Below are positions 1-9,600 of a DNA stretch of 64,000 bases, in pieces. The number at the start of each line of letters is the position of its first letter. Position 1 is the stretch's first letter. The position numbers and the translations under genes were made by a program. Under the pieces are notes generated by a model. That model ran no database searches and was not told the DNA's origin. It saw only the letters and a list, made by a program, of their open reading frames with translations. The stretch comes from Melghirimyces thermohalophilus (GTDB taxonomy: Bacteria; Bacillota; Bacilli; Thermoactinomycetales; DSM-45169), in NCBI RefSeq assembly GCF_900102685.1, contig NZ_FMZA01000010.1, positions 1-64,000 of the forward strand, written 5' to 3'.

Positions 1-8
1 AAAAAAAT

Positions 9-66
9 AGGCTGTCGAGACTTTCTCGACAGCCTGACCTTTCCGGTTATTCCGGAAAGGTTTTTT
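9..66. terminator. Double hairpin, bidirectional terminator
   Basis: Two perfect hairpins lie side by side. Positions 9-20 pair with 24-35 and are flanked on the left by seven A residues, which makes a T-tract for minus-strand transcripts, so this one terminates the symporter gene at 75. Positions 37-46 pair with 52-61 and are followed by a run of T on the plus strand, so this one ends a plus-strand gene lying left of the window. Confidence 0.85.
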
Positions 67-74
67 CATTCCGC

Positions 75-1508
75 TCAGTGCGGGGTTTTAGTGGCTTCCA
101 TTTGCCTTTCTTCATCCCCCCAGCACTCTACATTTTTTAAGCCGGGAATGTGGCTCACGTGGAAGACAGGATCTTTCCCTTCTTTTTTTTGAGAAAGATA
201 ATCTTTCAGCGCTGCAAAGGCGATGGGGCCGAGGAGGGTGATGGCGATCAGGTTGAGCAGAGCCATGGAACCCATGAACAGATCGGCCAAATCCCAGACG
301 ATCTGAATCTTGGCGACGGAGCCAAACATCACCATGCTCAGCACAGCCAGCCGGTAAGCGGTCAACCACCCTTTGCTGTTGGCGCGGGCGAATTCGATGT
401 TGGTTTCGCCGTAATAATAGTTGCCCACCAGGGAACTGAAGGCGAACAGGAAGACGGCCACGGCGACAAAGACACCAGCCCAGGAACCGATTTCCGCTCC
501 CAGAGCGTTTTGGGTGAGTTGGATCCCATCGGCTTCACCGGTGGTATATTGTCCGGAGAAGAGGATGATAAAAGCGGTGCAGCTGCAGATGATCAAGGTA
601 TCGGTAAACACGCCGAGGGTCTGGACCAACCCTTGTTTGACCGGATGGCTCACCTTTGCTGTGGCGGCAGCGTTGGGGGCACTTCCCATGCCGGCTTCAT
701 TAGAGAAGAGGCCCCGCTTGATCCCTTCCATCACGGCGACGCCGAGGCCGCCGCCGGCAACAGCTTTGAAGCCGAAGGCGTTGGCGAGAATCAGACCGAT
801 CACTCCGGGAATCTCTGTGACGTTAATCAGGAGGACGTAAAGGGCGAGCAAAATGTACAGCACTGCCATCACCGGCACGATCACCTGGGCCGTCTTGGCG
901 ATCCGTTGGACACCGCCGAAGATGATGAGGGCCATCGCTGCGACGAGGAGGACGCCGAGGATGGAACGATTCATGCCGAAGGGTTCAAAGGCCAGGGTGA
1001 TGGTGTTGGCTTGAACCGCGTTGAAGACCAGGCCGAAACAGAGGGTGATCAGGATGGAGAACAAGATGCCCATCCAGCGCTTGTTTAAAGCTTTTTCCAT
1101 GTAGTAGGCGGGGCCGCCGCGAAATGCTTCCCCGTCCCGTACTTTGTAGATCTGGGCCAGGGTGCTTTCCACAAAGGCGGAGGCTGCTCCCAACAGGGCG
1201 ATCAACCACATCCAGAAGACGGCGCCGGGTCCGCCGAGGGAGATGGCCAGAGCGACCCCGGCCAAGTTCCCGGTACCTACCCGGGAAGCGAGACTGATAC
1301 AGAAGGCCTGAAAGGAGGATATTCCTTTTCTTTCCACTTCTTTGTCGGTTTTACGGCTGAGCAGGCGTACCATCTCCCCTGTCAGCCGAAACTGAACAAA
1401 CCGAGTCCGGATGGTAAACCAAAGACCGACACCGATCAGGGCGATGATCAGGACATAAGACCACAAAAGGTCATTGACCTCTGTAGTAAGCGCTTCCAAA
1501 AAAGACAT
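75..1508 (-). CDS. Alanine/glycine:cation symporter family (AGCS, AlsT-like)
   Basis: 477-residue integral membrane protein that should import alanine or glycine with Na+ or H+. The family hallmarks are visible: GTGNLAGVA near residue 78, FWMWLIALLGA near 97, and GLFSNEAGMGSAPNAAA near 266, with about ten hydrophobic segments and a cytoplasmic charged tail. Length is normal for the family. The ATG is preceded by an AGGTG ribosome site. It stands alone, ending at a strong terminator; upstream is a 190-base gap before the IPP isomerase gene, with no obvious regulator site. Substrate within the family cannot be fixed from sequence; a Gln-type AlsT is possible. Confidence 0.93.
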   Translation of the reverse strand: MSFLEALTTEVNDLLWSYVLIIALIGVGLWFTIRTRFVQFRLTGEMVRLLSRKTDKEVERKGISSFQAFCISLASRVGTGNLAGVALAISLGGPGAVFWMWLIALLGAASAFVESTLAQIYKVRDGEAFRGGPAYYMEKALNKRWMGILFSILITLCFGLVFNAVQANTITLAFEPFGMNRSILGVLLVAAMALIIFGGVQRIAKTAQVIVPVMAVLYILLALYVLLINVTEIPGVIGLILANAFGFKAVAGGGLGVAVMEGIKRGLFSNEAGMGSAPNAAATAKVSHPVKQGLVQTLGVFTDTLIICSCTAFIILFSGQYTTGEADGIQLTQNALGAEIGSWAGVFVAVAVFLFAFSSLVGNYYYGETNIEFARANSKGWLTAYRLAVLSMVMFGSVAKIQIVWDLADLFMGSMALLNLIAITLLGPIAFAALKDYLSQKKEGKDPVFHVSHIPGLKNVECWGDEERQMEATKTPH

Positions 1509-1657
1509 CGAATCACCTCATCATAAAAAATGCGATGGTTGAAACTGACCTGAAATAATAACTAATATTCTTAAATGACTCCCCTCCCTATTTTACTATA
1601 AACTTGCTAGGCAGAGAGGAATAAATATATCCAAAGCTTTGATCTTTCCCAACATAG

Positions 1658-1690
1658 TCGCAGCCGTTCGGCGCGTCGGAACGGCTGCGA
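1658..1690. repeat. Inverted repeat after fni
   Basis: A 12-base perfect inverted repeat (1658-1669 with 1679-1690) lies just downstream of the minus-strand IPP isomerase gene. There is no clear T-tract on the minus side, so it is a transcript-end hairpin rather than a textbook intrinsic terminator. Confidence 0.5.
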
Positions 1691-1696
1691 TAAACT

Positions 1697-2749
1697 TTAT
1701 GGGTTTAAAGGACATTTTTGTAAACGGGAGGTTCCTTGTAATCGCTCCACCCGATCGATGCCGCTGCCAAACATGGCGATCCGACATTCTGTCTCGATCC
1801 GTTCCAGTTGGAAGGCGATCGCCTCAGGTGTCGGTTGGGTGGCGGCAGCGAGGAGGGAACGTCCAAAACCGACAAGGTCTGCTCCGAGAGCTAATGCTTT
1901 AGCTGCATCCAGGCCATTTGTCATTCCGCCGCTGGCGATCAGTGTTCCCGTCGGATTCAGCTTACGGGCTTCCTGGAGACAGAAGGCGGTGGGCAGACCC
2001 CATCCAGAAAAGGTTTTCGCAGCCTGGATGAGCAGAGGGTTCTTGGAACGGTGCTTTTCTACCTGGACCCAGGAGGTGCCCCCGGCTCCAGCTACATCGA
2101 CAAAGGTGACGCCGGCGTCAAACAGGCGGCGGGCCAATTTTCCGTTGATCCCCCAACCCACCTCTTTCACCCCCACTGGTACCTCAAGGGTGTTACAGAT
2201 CCCTTCGATCTTGGATAGAAGGTCGCGGAAGTCGGTGTTTCCTTCCGGTTGAAACACCTCCTGCAAACTGTTCAGATGCAGGATGAGGCCGTCAGCTTCG
2301 ACGAGTTCCACCACCTGCCGGCAATGATCGGCTCCGTAACCGTAGTTGAGCTGGACCGCTCCCAAATTGGCGAGGATGGGGATGGTGGGAGCCACATCCC
2401 TCACCCGGAAAGTGTCCACCGTTTCCGGGTGTTCCAGAGCGGCACGGCAGGATCCCAGTCCCATCGCCCACCCCCTTGCTTCGGCGGCCTGCGCTAGGTT
2501 TCGGTTGATGGTCCGTGCCTTTTCTGTCCCTCCGGTCATGGAACTGACCAGAAAAGGGGTTTGTAGCGATTGCTCCAGAAAGGTGGTCTTCAGGGAGATT
2601 TCTGAATAAGCGATTTCTGGGAGGCTTTCATGGACCAGTCGGAACTGTTCCAAACCGGTCGTAATATCGGTCCCGGCGACGGGTTGGTTCAGGGCGATAT
2701 CGATATGCTCCGATTTTCGCTTTTCCGTGGATCGTTTTTGATGATTCAT
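1697..2749 (-). CDS. fni: Isopentenyl-diphosphate delta-isomerase, type 2
   Basis: FMN- and NADPH-dependent isomerase interconverting IPP and DMAPP in isoprenoid synthesis; cytoplasmic. The 350-residue protein starts MNHQKRSTEKRKSEHI, the typical N-terminus in which the RKxxHI stretch binds diphosphate. SSMTGGTEKARTINRNLA near 71 and a (beta/alpha)8 barrel with GGTSWVQVE near 225, ASGGMTNGLDAAKALALGAD near 277 and VGFGRSLL follow the FMN-binding type 2 family. Type 1 enzymes are unrelated, so the assignment is secure. It is a single gene, divergent from the sdpR-like gene. Confidence 0.95.
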   Translation of the reverse strand: MNHQKRSTEKRKSEHIDIALNQPVAGTDITTGLEQFRLVHESLPEIAYSEISLKTTFLEQSLQTPFLVSSMTGGTEKARTINRNLAQAAEARGWAMGLGSCRAALEHPETVDTFRVRDVAPTIPILANLGAVQLNYGYGADHCRQVVELVEADGLILHLNSLQEVFQPEGNTDFRDLLSKIEGICNTLEVPVGVKEVGWGINGKLARRLFDAGVTFVDVAGAGGTSWVQVEKHRSKNPLLIQAAKTFSGWGLPTAFCLQEARKLNPTGTLIASGGMTNGLDAAKALALGADLVGFGRSLLAAATQPTPEAIAFQLERIETECRIAMFGSGIDRVERLQGTSRLQKCPLNP

Positions 2750-2930
2750 GAACGCGTTCCTCTCTTTAGGATGGATTCCTTGGACTGCATCGTGTTCCGT
2801 TTAGCTTCTCCGGGGCAGAAACTGCTTATCATCGGAGGGGATCCCCCGGGAATGATTTGCATCTTTATGATGGCATGGCGGGACCAAATCGTCCAGTTTG
2901 CTCTTTACCCCTTGCCAAAGGCGACACATA

Positions 2931-2957
2931 ATTAGATAATTAGAATATCATCTAAAT
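2931..2957 (+). promoter_or_regulatory. Putative operator of the ArsR-type regulator
   Basis: AT-rich stretch with TTAGAT (2932-2937) mirrored by ATCTAA (2950-2955) immediately before the regulator start. Such spaced dyads are typical autoregulatory ArsR/SdpR sites. The identification is from position and symmetry only. Confidence 0.45.
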
Positions 2958-2977
2958 AAATGTCGAGGGGATTTCTG

Positions 2978-3262
2978 TTGAATGAGACTTTTAAGGCGCT
3001 ATCTGATGCTAACCGCCGTCAAATCCTTCGGCTGTTGCGCCAGGGGGATCTGACAGCGGGGGAGATCGCCGAACATTTTTCCATGTCTAAGCCGAGTCTT
3101 TCTCATCACCTGAATATTCTTAAACAAGCCCATTTGGTGCTGAGGGAACGAAAGGGGCAACATGTTCTTTATTCCTTGAACACCACTGTGCTTCAGGAAG
3201 TGATGAGTTGGTTTTTGGAGTTGACCGATGAATATAATCGGGACGAGGGGGCGCTCAAATGA
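2978..3262 (+). CDS. ArsR-family autorepressor, SdpR-like
   Basis: Winged-helix repressor of about 94 residues. FKALSDANRRQILRLLRQG and the recognition helix MSKPSLSHHLNILKQA match the SdpR branch of the ArsR family, which lacks metal-binding cysteines. I place the start at the TTG at 2978, because GAGGGG (2965-2970) lies seven bases upstream and the family starts MNxxFKALSD; the ATG at 2960 has no ribosome site. The stop overlaps the next gene by four bases (ATGA), so the two are co-translated. In B. subtilis SdpR represses sdpRI and is sequestered by SdpI. No sdpABC toxin genes are present nearby. Confidence 0.85.
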   Translation: MNETFKALSDANRRQILRLLRQGDLTAGEIAEHFSMSKPSLSHHLNILKQAHLVLRERKGQHVLYSLNTTVLQEVMSWFLELTDEYNRDEGALK

Positions 3263-3915
3263 TGAAAAAGTGGACGCGTTGGGATACAGTGGTCTTGATC
3301 TTGGGGATGATCCCGTTGGTTTTTGCTTGGACGGTGTACGATCAGTTGCCGGAACGTATCCCCAGTCATTTCAATTTGTCGGGAGAACCGGACGACTACA
3401 GTGACAAAGCGACGTTTATTCCGCTGATGGCGGGGATGGGACTGGGGTTGCCCTTTTTGATCAAATGGCTCCCGGCATTGGATCCGCGAAAGGAAAACTA
3501 TCGCAAGTTCACCAGCTCCTATGAGCTGTTTCGGGTGGCGCTGACTGGTTTTTTAGGCGGAATATTTATCGCCACCTTACTCTATGCCTTAGGTTATCCG
3601 GTGGATCTGTCCCAGGTGGTTCCGGTGGGTATCGGCCTGTTATGGATGGTGTTGGGAAACTTTTTGGGCCGGATCCGATCCAATTATTTTTTCGGGATCA
3701 AGCTGCCGTGGACCTTGGAAAATGAAGAGGTGTGGCGAAAAACCCACCGGTTCAGCGGTCCGGTATGGATGGGAGCCGGCATGGTGATAGTGGTTTCCGC
3801 CTTTTTACCTCCATGGGTGCGAGGCGGGCTTATCTTTGTAGCGATCCTGTTAACCATCTTGCTTCCGGTGGGCTATGCCTATCGTGTTTATCGGAAAATC
3901 CATCAGGAGTCATAA
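3259..3915 (+). CDS. SdpI-like immunity membrane protein (DUF1648)
   Basis: 218-residue membrane protein. The N-terminal DUF1648 region carries LPERIPSHFNLSGEPDDY after the first membrane segment, then about five further hydrophobic helices; SNYFFGIKLPWTLENEEVWRKTHR is the conserved SdpI C-terminal motif. SdpI protects against the SdpC killing factor and, in B. subtilis, binds its cognate repressor at the membrane. The gene overlaps the regulator by ATGA, preserving the sdpRI arrangement. Because no sdpABC is in view, this pair is either an orphan immunity/stress module or acts with a toxin elsewhere. Confidence 0.88.
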   Translation: MMKKWTRWDTVVLILGMIPLVFAWTVYDQLPERIPSHFNLSGEPDDYSDKATFIPLMAGMGLGLPFLIKWLPALDPRKENYRKFTSSYELFRVALTGFLGGIFIATLLYALGYPVDLSQVVPVGIGLLWMVLGNFLGRIRSNYFFGIKLPWTLENEEVWRKTHRFSGPVWMGAGMVIVVSAFLPPWVRGGLIFVAILLTILLPVGYAYRVYRKIHQES

Positions 3916-3933
3916 ACGGTAGGAGGTGAGTGA

Positions 3934-4854
3934 ATGGTGAGCAGGAAACAAGCGAAGGTCTTGTTGTTGGTGATCACGGTGATCTGGGGCTACACTTGGA
4001 TCCCGATGAAAGTGGGGCTGGAGGTGTTGGGCCCTTTTTCTTTTTCCTTTTATCGCTTTTTGCTTGGTGCTCTGTTCCTGATTCCCATCGCCTTTCGCAA
4101 AAGCCGCCCCCGTATACATAAAGAGGATCTCGGGTGGCTGCTCCTCTTGGGCGTCCTTCAGACCACTGCTACCTTCGGGTTCTTTATGGCCGGTATGAAG
4201 AGCCTTCCCGCGGGTACTTCTTCCATTCTCGCTTATACGATGCCCCTTTGGACCTATGGTTTGGCCTGGCTCTTTCTTTCGGAGCGGCTGACCGCCGGTA
4301 AAATCGGCGGTTTGTTGCTGGGGATCGTGGGTCTGGTCGGGGTGGCCGGACCGGAAGCTGCGGTAGGAAGGGGAACGCTTACAGGCATGGTCTGGGTGTT
4401 GGCCGGCGCGGTCTGTTGGGGTGGCAGCAATGTTCTCGTCCGCGCCCGGTTTTCCCGTCATGAGAAATTGTCTCTGACAGCGATTCAGATGGTGGTCGGC
4501 ACGGTCGGGCTGGCGCTTCTCACTTTGATGTTTGAGCCTGCATTTACGCCGGATCGGTGGAGTCTATCGGTGGTGGCCAACCTGCTTTTCACCGGAATCT
4601 TGTCGTCAGCTTTTGCCTTCGTGGCATGGTTTACGGTTGTCTCTGTACTCGGGGCGGGTGAGGCGGCGGTTTCAGCCCTGTTGGTCCCGGTTTTTGCCGT
4701 CTTTTTCGGCTGGCTGCAGTTGGGGGAGACGATCAGCGCGATGCAAGTGGCGGGAGTGGTGTTGGTGTTGATCGGGATTACCCTGGTGCAAAGGAAGGAA
4801 CCGCAGAAGGGATCCATCTCAACGGATCGGGCAACTGATGCGGAACAGGGTTGA
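3934..4854 (+). CDS. EamA/DMT-family transporter
   Basis: 306-residue protein with ten predicted membrane helices in two EamA repeats (residues about 8-140 and 150-285). ITVIWGYTWIPMKVGLE at the start and GEAAVSALLVPVFAVFFGWLQLGE in the second repeat are typical. Ribosome site AGGAGGTG lies five bases before the ATG. It is an exporter of a metabolite or amino acid, substrate unknown. It starts 18 bases after the sdpI-like gene and may be co-transcribed with it, which would be accidental rather than functional. Confidence 0.88.
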   Translation: MVSRKQAKVLLLVITVIWGYTWIPMKVGLEVLGPFSFSFYRFLLGALFLIPIAFRKSRPRIHKEDLGWLLLLGVLQTTATFGFFMAGMKSLPAGTSSILAYTMPLWTYGLAWLFLSERLTAGKIGGLLLGIVGLVGVAGPEAAVGRGTLTGMVWVLAGAVCWGGSNVLVRARFSRHEKLSLTAIQMVVGTVGLALLTLMFEPAFTPDRWSLSVVANLLFTGILSSAFAFVAWFTVVSVLGAGEAAVSALLVPVFAVFFGWLQLGETISAMQVAGVVLVLIGITLVQRKEPQKGSISTDRATDAEQG

Positions 4855-5004
4855 GGCGTCAATCCGAGAGCCGCTGCGGCTACCATGGGATAAAGCCTGA
4901 ATCAAGGGGAGGAGTCGAGCTCATCTTTCACTTGATCCTTTGGCTGTGATAGGGATGTCCTGAGGAGCCGATCCCTAACATAGACAGCGTGATCTATGAT
5001 CAGG

Positions 5005-5033
5005 AAAGCTTTCCCGAGGAGGAAGGCTTTTTT
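5005..5033 (+). terminator. Intrinsic terminator after the EamA gene
   Basis: 5005-5014 pairs with 5021-5030 (one G-U) and runs into six T. It lies 150 bases after the EamA stop. Between them is a further perfect hairpin, AGGGAT with ATCCCT around 4940-4970, so the 3' segment may be a structured RNA; I do not recognise a known class. Confidence 0.75.
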
Positions 5034-5050
5034 CTTTGAAGATATAGGAC

Positions 5051-5099
5051 GCCGCCTTTTTTCATAGGTTGTATCATAAGGCGGTAAATCCCACAACCT
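5051..5099 (+). promoter_or_regulatory. Candidate H-type pseudoknot in the spoVR leader
   Basis: Two interleaved perfect 7-base complementary pairs: CCGCCTT (5052-5058) with AAGGCGG (5078-5084), and AGGTTGT (5066-5072) with ACAACCT (5093-5099). The order A-B-A'-B' is that of an H-type pseudoknot with short loops. It lies about 50 bases before the spoVR start codon and after the upstream terminator. Function is unknown; overlapping protein operators are an alternative reading. Confidence 0.4.
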
Positions 5100-5149
5100 T
5101 GTACGGCTACAGACGTATGATAAAAAAAATGGGAGAGGGGAGATGACTC

Positions 5150-6559
5150 ATGTCCGACGAGATGAAAGAATTGGAACGGGCCATCGGGGAGATTACAGAG
5201 ATCGCTGAAGGATTCGGTCTGGACTTTTATCCCATGCGTTATGAAATCTGCCCTGCAGATGTGATTTACACCTTTGGCGCTTATGGAATGCCTACCCGAT
5301 TCTCCCATTGGAGCTTTGGGAAAACCTTTCACAAAATGAAACTTCAGTATGATTTGAATCTGAGCCGGATTTACGAGCTGGTGATCAACTCCAACCCCTG
5401 CTATGCCTTCCTATTGAAAGGGAACAGTCTGATCCAAAACAAACTGATCGTTGCCCATGTGCTGGCTCATTGCGATTTCTTTAAAAATAATGTCCGCTTT
5501 TCCAATACGTCACGGGATATGGTGGAGAGTATGGCCGCCAGTGCCGAACGGATACGTCAGTATGAATTGGAATATGGAAAAGAGGTCGTGGAGCAGTTTC
5601 TCGACAGCGTGTTGGCGGTTCAAGAGCATATCGATCCCAGCTTGATTCGCCCTCCCAGGCGCAAAGAGGAGCCGGAAAAACGGGAACCGCCGAAACGGCG
5701 ATCCACCCCATATGACGATCTTTGGGATCTGGATGAAAAACCGAAACCGGAGCAACATCGGCGCACGACGCGCAAAAAATTGCCGGAGAAACCGGAGAAA
5801 GACTTGTTGCTCTTTATCATGGAACACAGCGGGATCTTAGAAGAATGGCAGCAGGATATTATTACGGTACTTCGGGGCGAGATGTTGTATTTTTGGCCGC
5901 AGATGGAGACAAAAATCATGAATGAAGGTTGGGCCTCCTACTGGCATATTCGGATCCTGCGGGAAATGGATTTGACTGAGGCGGAGACACTGGAATTCGC
6001 CAAATTGAATGCCTCCGTCACGCAACCTTCCACCACTTCCATCAATCCTTATTACCTGGGGCTCAAATTGTTTGAAGATATTGAGAAACGGTGGGATCAA
6101 CCCACGCAGGAAGAGCAGGAACGATATGGACGGGTGCCCGGGACGGGAAGGGAAAAGATATTTGAAGTGCGGGAAATGGATATGGATACGTCCTTTATCC
6201 GAAATTATCTGACCAAGGAACTGGTTGATGAGTTGGATCTCTATGTTTTTCAGCGCTCCGGAAACGATTGGACCGTGACAGATAAAAATTGGGAACAAGT
6301 GCGGGATTCGCTGATTGCCGGCCGGGTGAATGGGGGGCATCCGTATATTGTGGTACAGGACGGGGATTACTCGAGAAATGGAGAGCTTTATCTGAAACAT
6401 CGATTTGAAGGGCTGGAACTGGATATCAAATATATCGAAAAAACGTTGCCCCACGTGTATGCCCTTTGGGGCAGACCTGTCCATATTGAGACGGTGATCG
6501 AAAAGAAACCGGTGCTGTTCACTTATAACGGGAAGAAATGTACCCGGAAGTTTCTATAG
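5150..6559 (+). CDS. spoVR: SpoVR family protein
   Basis: 469 residues, matching the SpoVR family along its length: [20 protein letters not shown] at the start, [16 protein letters not shown] near 43, the metal-like cluster around [13 protein letters not shown] near 100, and [15 protein letters not shown] near 258. SpoVR is needed for normal spore cortex formation in B. subtilis, where it is made in the mother cell; its biochemical activity is unsettled. The ATG has GGGAGAGGGG about ten bases upstream. It converges on the repeat-protein gene and they share a hairpin at 6569-6599. I could not identify a convincing sigma-E promoter in front of it. Confidence 0.95.
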   Translation: MSDEMKELERAIGEITEIAEGFGLDFYPMRYEICPADVIYTFGAYGMPTRFSHWSFGKTFHKMKLQYDLNLSRIYELVINSNPCYAFLLKGNSLIQNKLIVAHVLAHCDFFKNNVRFSNTSRDMVESMAASAERIRQYELEYGKEVVEQFLDSVLAVQEHIDPSLIRPPRRKEEPEKREPPKRRSTPYDDLWDLDEKPKPEQHRRTTRKKLPEKPEKDLLLFIMEHSGILEEWQQDIITVLRGEMLYFWPQMETKIMNEGWASYWHIRILREMDLTEAETLEFAKLNASVTQPSTTSINPYYLGLKLFEDIEKRWDQPTQEEQERYGRVPGTGREKIFEVREMDMDTSFIRNYLTKELVDELDLYVFQRSGNDWTVTDKNWEQVRDSLIAGRVNGGHPYIVVQDGDYSRNGELYLKHRFEGLELDIKYIEKTLPHVYALWGRPVHIETVIEKKPVLFTYNGKKCTRKFL

Positions 6560-6568
6560 ATGCAAAAG

Positions 6569-6599
6569 AAGAAGCACCTGCATCGGGCAGGTGCTTCTT
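6569..6599. terminator. Shared terminator between convergent genes
   Basis: A 12-base perfect stem (6569-6580 with 6588-6599) with a seven-base loop sits between spoVR and the minus-strand repeat gene. The minus side runs into CTTCTTTTG, so it can end the repeat-gene transcript; the plus side lacks a T-run. Confidence 0.7.
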
Positions 6600-6607
6600 A
6601 TGATGGT

Positions 6608-9600
6608 TTAATCCATGTTACGGAACAACTTGGGTTCCATCCGTTCCCATTCCGAGGGCTGGATGGGGGACGGGGAGTCATCTTCCTCTTCTTCCGTTTC
6701 CTCTGCGGCTGGGAAACTTTCTTCATCCTCCTGGGAGATGAGATCTTGGTCGATGAGGGAAAGATGGGACTTCAGCGCACGGGAACTCTCCTCATCGAAA
6801 GTGGACTCGGTCGTCTCCGCTGAGGGATCTTTGTCATCCTTCGACGAAGCGGTATCGTCCGGTGAGGTGTCGGTTTCCAGCACCGGAGCGATCTCTTCGG
6901 AATGGGATTCGGTCGACGTCTCCGCCGGGGAGTTCTCGTCACCGGAATCATCCCTCGCTTCTTCAAGGTTAGTGGCATCCGCTGATGGCACTGCGTCATC
7001 GGTTTTAGGGAGGGTTTTTGAATGTGTGGCCGGTTTCTCCTGGGAAGCCGTTTCGGTATCTTCCTCCGCCGCAGTCTCTGGTGCGGTAGGTGCCGCTGGG
7101 AACGCTTCCGCTTTCACCGTCAAAGTGGATTCGGCGGACGGATCAGAGGGAACGGCCATCCAGAAGAGAAGGCCAGTCACTTTTTTGGGGACGAAGTGGA
7201 GGGAGCGGATCCGGAAGGTGAATGATCCCGACTCGCAGCGATCCAAATAGACGTGACAATCCGGACGGTTGGTCATGGCCATCGGGATCAAATCTCCGTG
7301 GCGATCGGTATCTTCCAGGGAAAAGGTGAGGGCCACCTGTTTCGCTTCTGCCGGAATGGTAAAGGGAGTGACTCCGGAACGGATCTTTTCCTGGGTCAGG
7401 TTGAAGGCCAGTTTTTCCACGCCGATGCTGGCATCGGCAATCGCTTCCGACCGGACGGAGCCGGGGGAAAGATGTTCAGACTGTATCGCCCCTTTACGAA
7501 GGTGGCTTCCTAAAATGGAGCCTTTGCTCAGCTGTTCCGCTGTGACACTGCCGGAAGCGAGGTGACGGGTGTCGACGCAGTTTTCAACCAGGTGCTCGCC
7601 TTCCACCTGTTCCGGACTGATATGGCGGGACTGGATCGATTCCGGATCGATTTTGTCTGATGTCACGGCCTTCCCTTCCAAATGCCGGTTTCCCACCGTC
7701 TGCTCTTGCAGATGGGTACTGCCGACAGCATCCATCTGTAAATGGCGTTCTCCAATGGAGCTGTCGGCCAGCTGATCGAAGTGGACCACTCGGTCGGCTA
7801 GGTGCTTGCGGCTGATCTGTCCTTCGCCGATATGCTCACCAGTAACGGTATCCCTTCTCAAATGTTCTCCGGTGACGGATTCACCCGCCAAATGACGGGA
7901 GTCAATCGACCCTTCCACCAGATGATCCCCGTTGATCTGGTTGGTGCTGATATGGTGGGATTGAATCGATCCGGGCACGATGTTGTCCGCGGTGACAGCT
8001 TCTCTCTCCAATCGTTCTTTGGTGACGGAGCCGATCGCCAAGTGGCGGGTTTCAATGGAACCTGCCAACAGGTGGTCCCCGCCGATCTGCTCGGAACCGA
8101 TGTGGTGGGAGCGAACGGCTTCATGATCAATTTTTTCTGAAATGACCGCTCCGTCCTCCAGGTGTTGATTTTCCACGGTCTGATCTTGTAAATGTCGGGA
8201 GGAAACCGATTGGTCGGCCAGATGGGAGGCTTGCACGCTCTGTTCCTGTAAGCGGGAACTACCGACGGATCCTTTTCGTAGGTGACGTTCTCCCACGGAT
8301 TGATCGGCCAACTGTTCCGAACCGACTGATTGATCAGCCAAATGGTTTCCGGTAATCTGACCTTCTTCTATGTGGCGGGAAGAGACGGCACCATCTTGCA
8401 GATGATCTTCGCTGACTAATTTTTTTCGGAGGTGATGGCTGTCGACGCTTTGGTGAGCCAACTTATCTCCTGTGACCGCTTCATGGGCCAATTTGGAAGA
8501 TTGCACAGCGAGATCGGTCAGTCTGTCGGTGGAGATACACTCAGGGGCCAGTTTCGAGATGGTCACACTACGATCCGCCAACTTATCCTCGGTGATTGCG
8601 TTGTCCGACAAGTGTTGTTTTTTGACAGCTTGCTCCTGGAGATGGTGGCTGTTGATACTCTGGGGGGCGAGATGCTGCTCCTGAATGCTTTCATTTCGGA
8701 TATGATGTTGATCCACCGAGTCAGGTGCCAGTTTGCTCCCGGTGACCGCTTCCTTTGCCAGATGGTCATTTTCCACGGCCTGCTCATCGAGGTGAACCCC
8801 TTTGACCGCCCGCTTGGCGATTTTTTCACTGGTAACGGAGTCCGGGGCCAGTTTGCTTTCGGTGACGGCTTCATCCAGAAGGTTTTCTGAAGCGGTTGAG
8901 CCTGGGGCCAGTTTCGCCTGGTCGACGGCGCTGTTGGCCAGATGATGGGTGTTCACCGTCCCGCTCTTCAGTTTGTCTCCGGTGATGGCTCCATCCGCCA
9001 AGTGTTTTCCGTTAACCTGTTCCAGGGCTAGGTGCCAGGCATGTACGGATTGTTTCTGCAATTTGGCCCCTTCGATGCTGCTGTCCTTGATGCGGTTTCC
9101 CTCAATGGAATTTTCGGGAAAGTGTTGGCCCTGGATCGTTTCCGGGGCGATGTGTTCTGCACCGATGCTGCCATGAGCCAGGTGGGGTCCCTTCACGGAC
9201 TTTTCGGCTAGCTTCGAAGAGGTGACAGCGTCAGGGGCCAGTCGGGTCGAATCGATCAACAGTTCCTTCAGATGTTTTTGTTCCACGGCCCCTGGTTGCA
9301 AGTGACCTCCGCTGACAGTGTTTTTGGCCAACTTCTCCTGGGTTACCGCTCCGTCGTTCAGGTCTCCGGTGTGAATAAAAGGTTTGCTCTGGGAGGATGA
9401 AACCCGTTTCTGTTTGATATTTTGAACGTCTGGGGGAAGGGGGGCCGTTTCGGAGCTCTCCGTCTGTTCCGCCTGTACCTCTTTCTTTTGCCTTTCCGAA
9501 GGCCTTTTGGTCTCCTTCCAGTCAAAGTCTTCCCGGTCTAACTGAAGACTTTTTTGTTCTTCATAAGTGATCTGATCCAGGATCCGTTCATCCGCCAACT

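Noticed and set aside
150-1088. A 312-codon plus-strand frame opposite the symporter gene
   Set aside because: It lies antisense to a clear AGCS gene, has no ribosome site and a His/Asp/Gly-rich composition typical of an antisense shadow.
5040-5149. A sigma-E promoter for spoVR
   Set aside because: TATGAT near 5116 and neighbouring bases do not fit CATACAnT with a proper -35 at 14-15 bases.
7385-9334. 30-base periodic repeats resembling a CRISPR array
   Set aside because: The units are contiguous without spacers, diverged in sequence, and in frame within one open gene; they are coding repeats.
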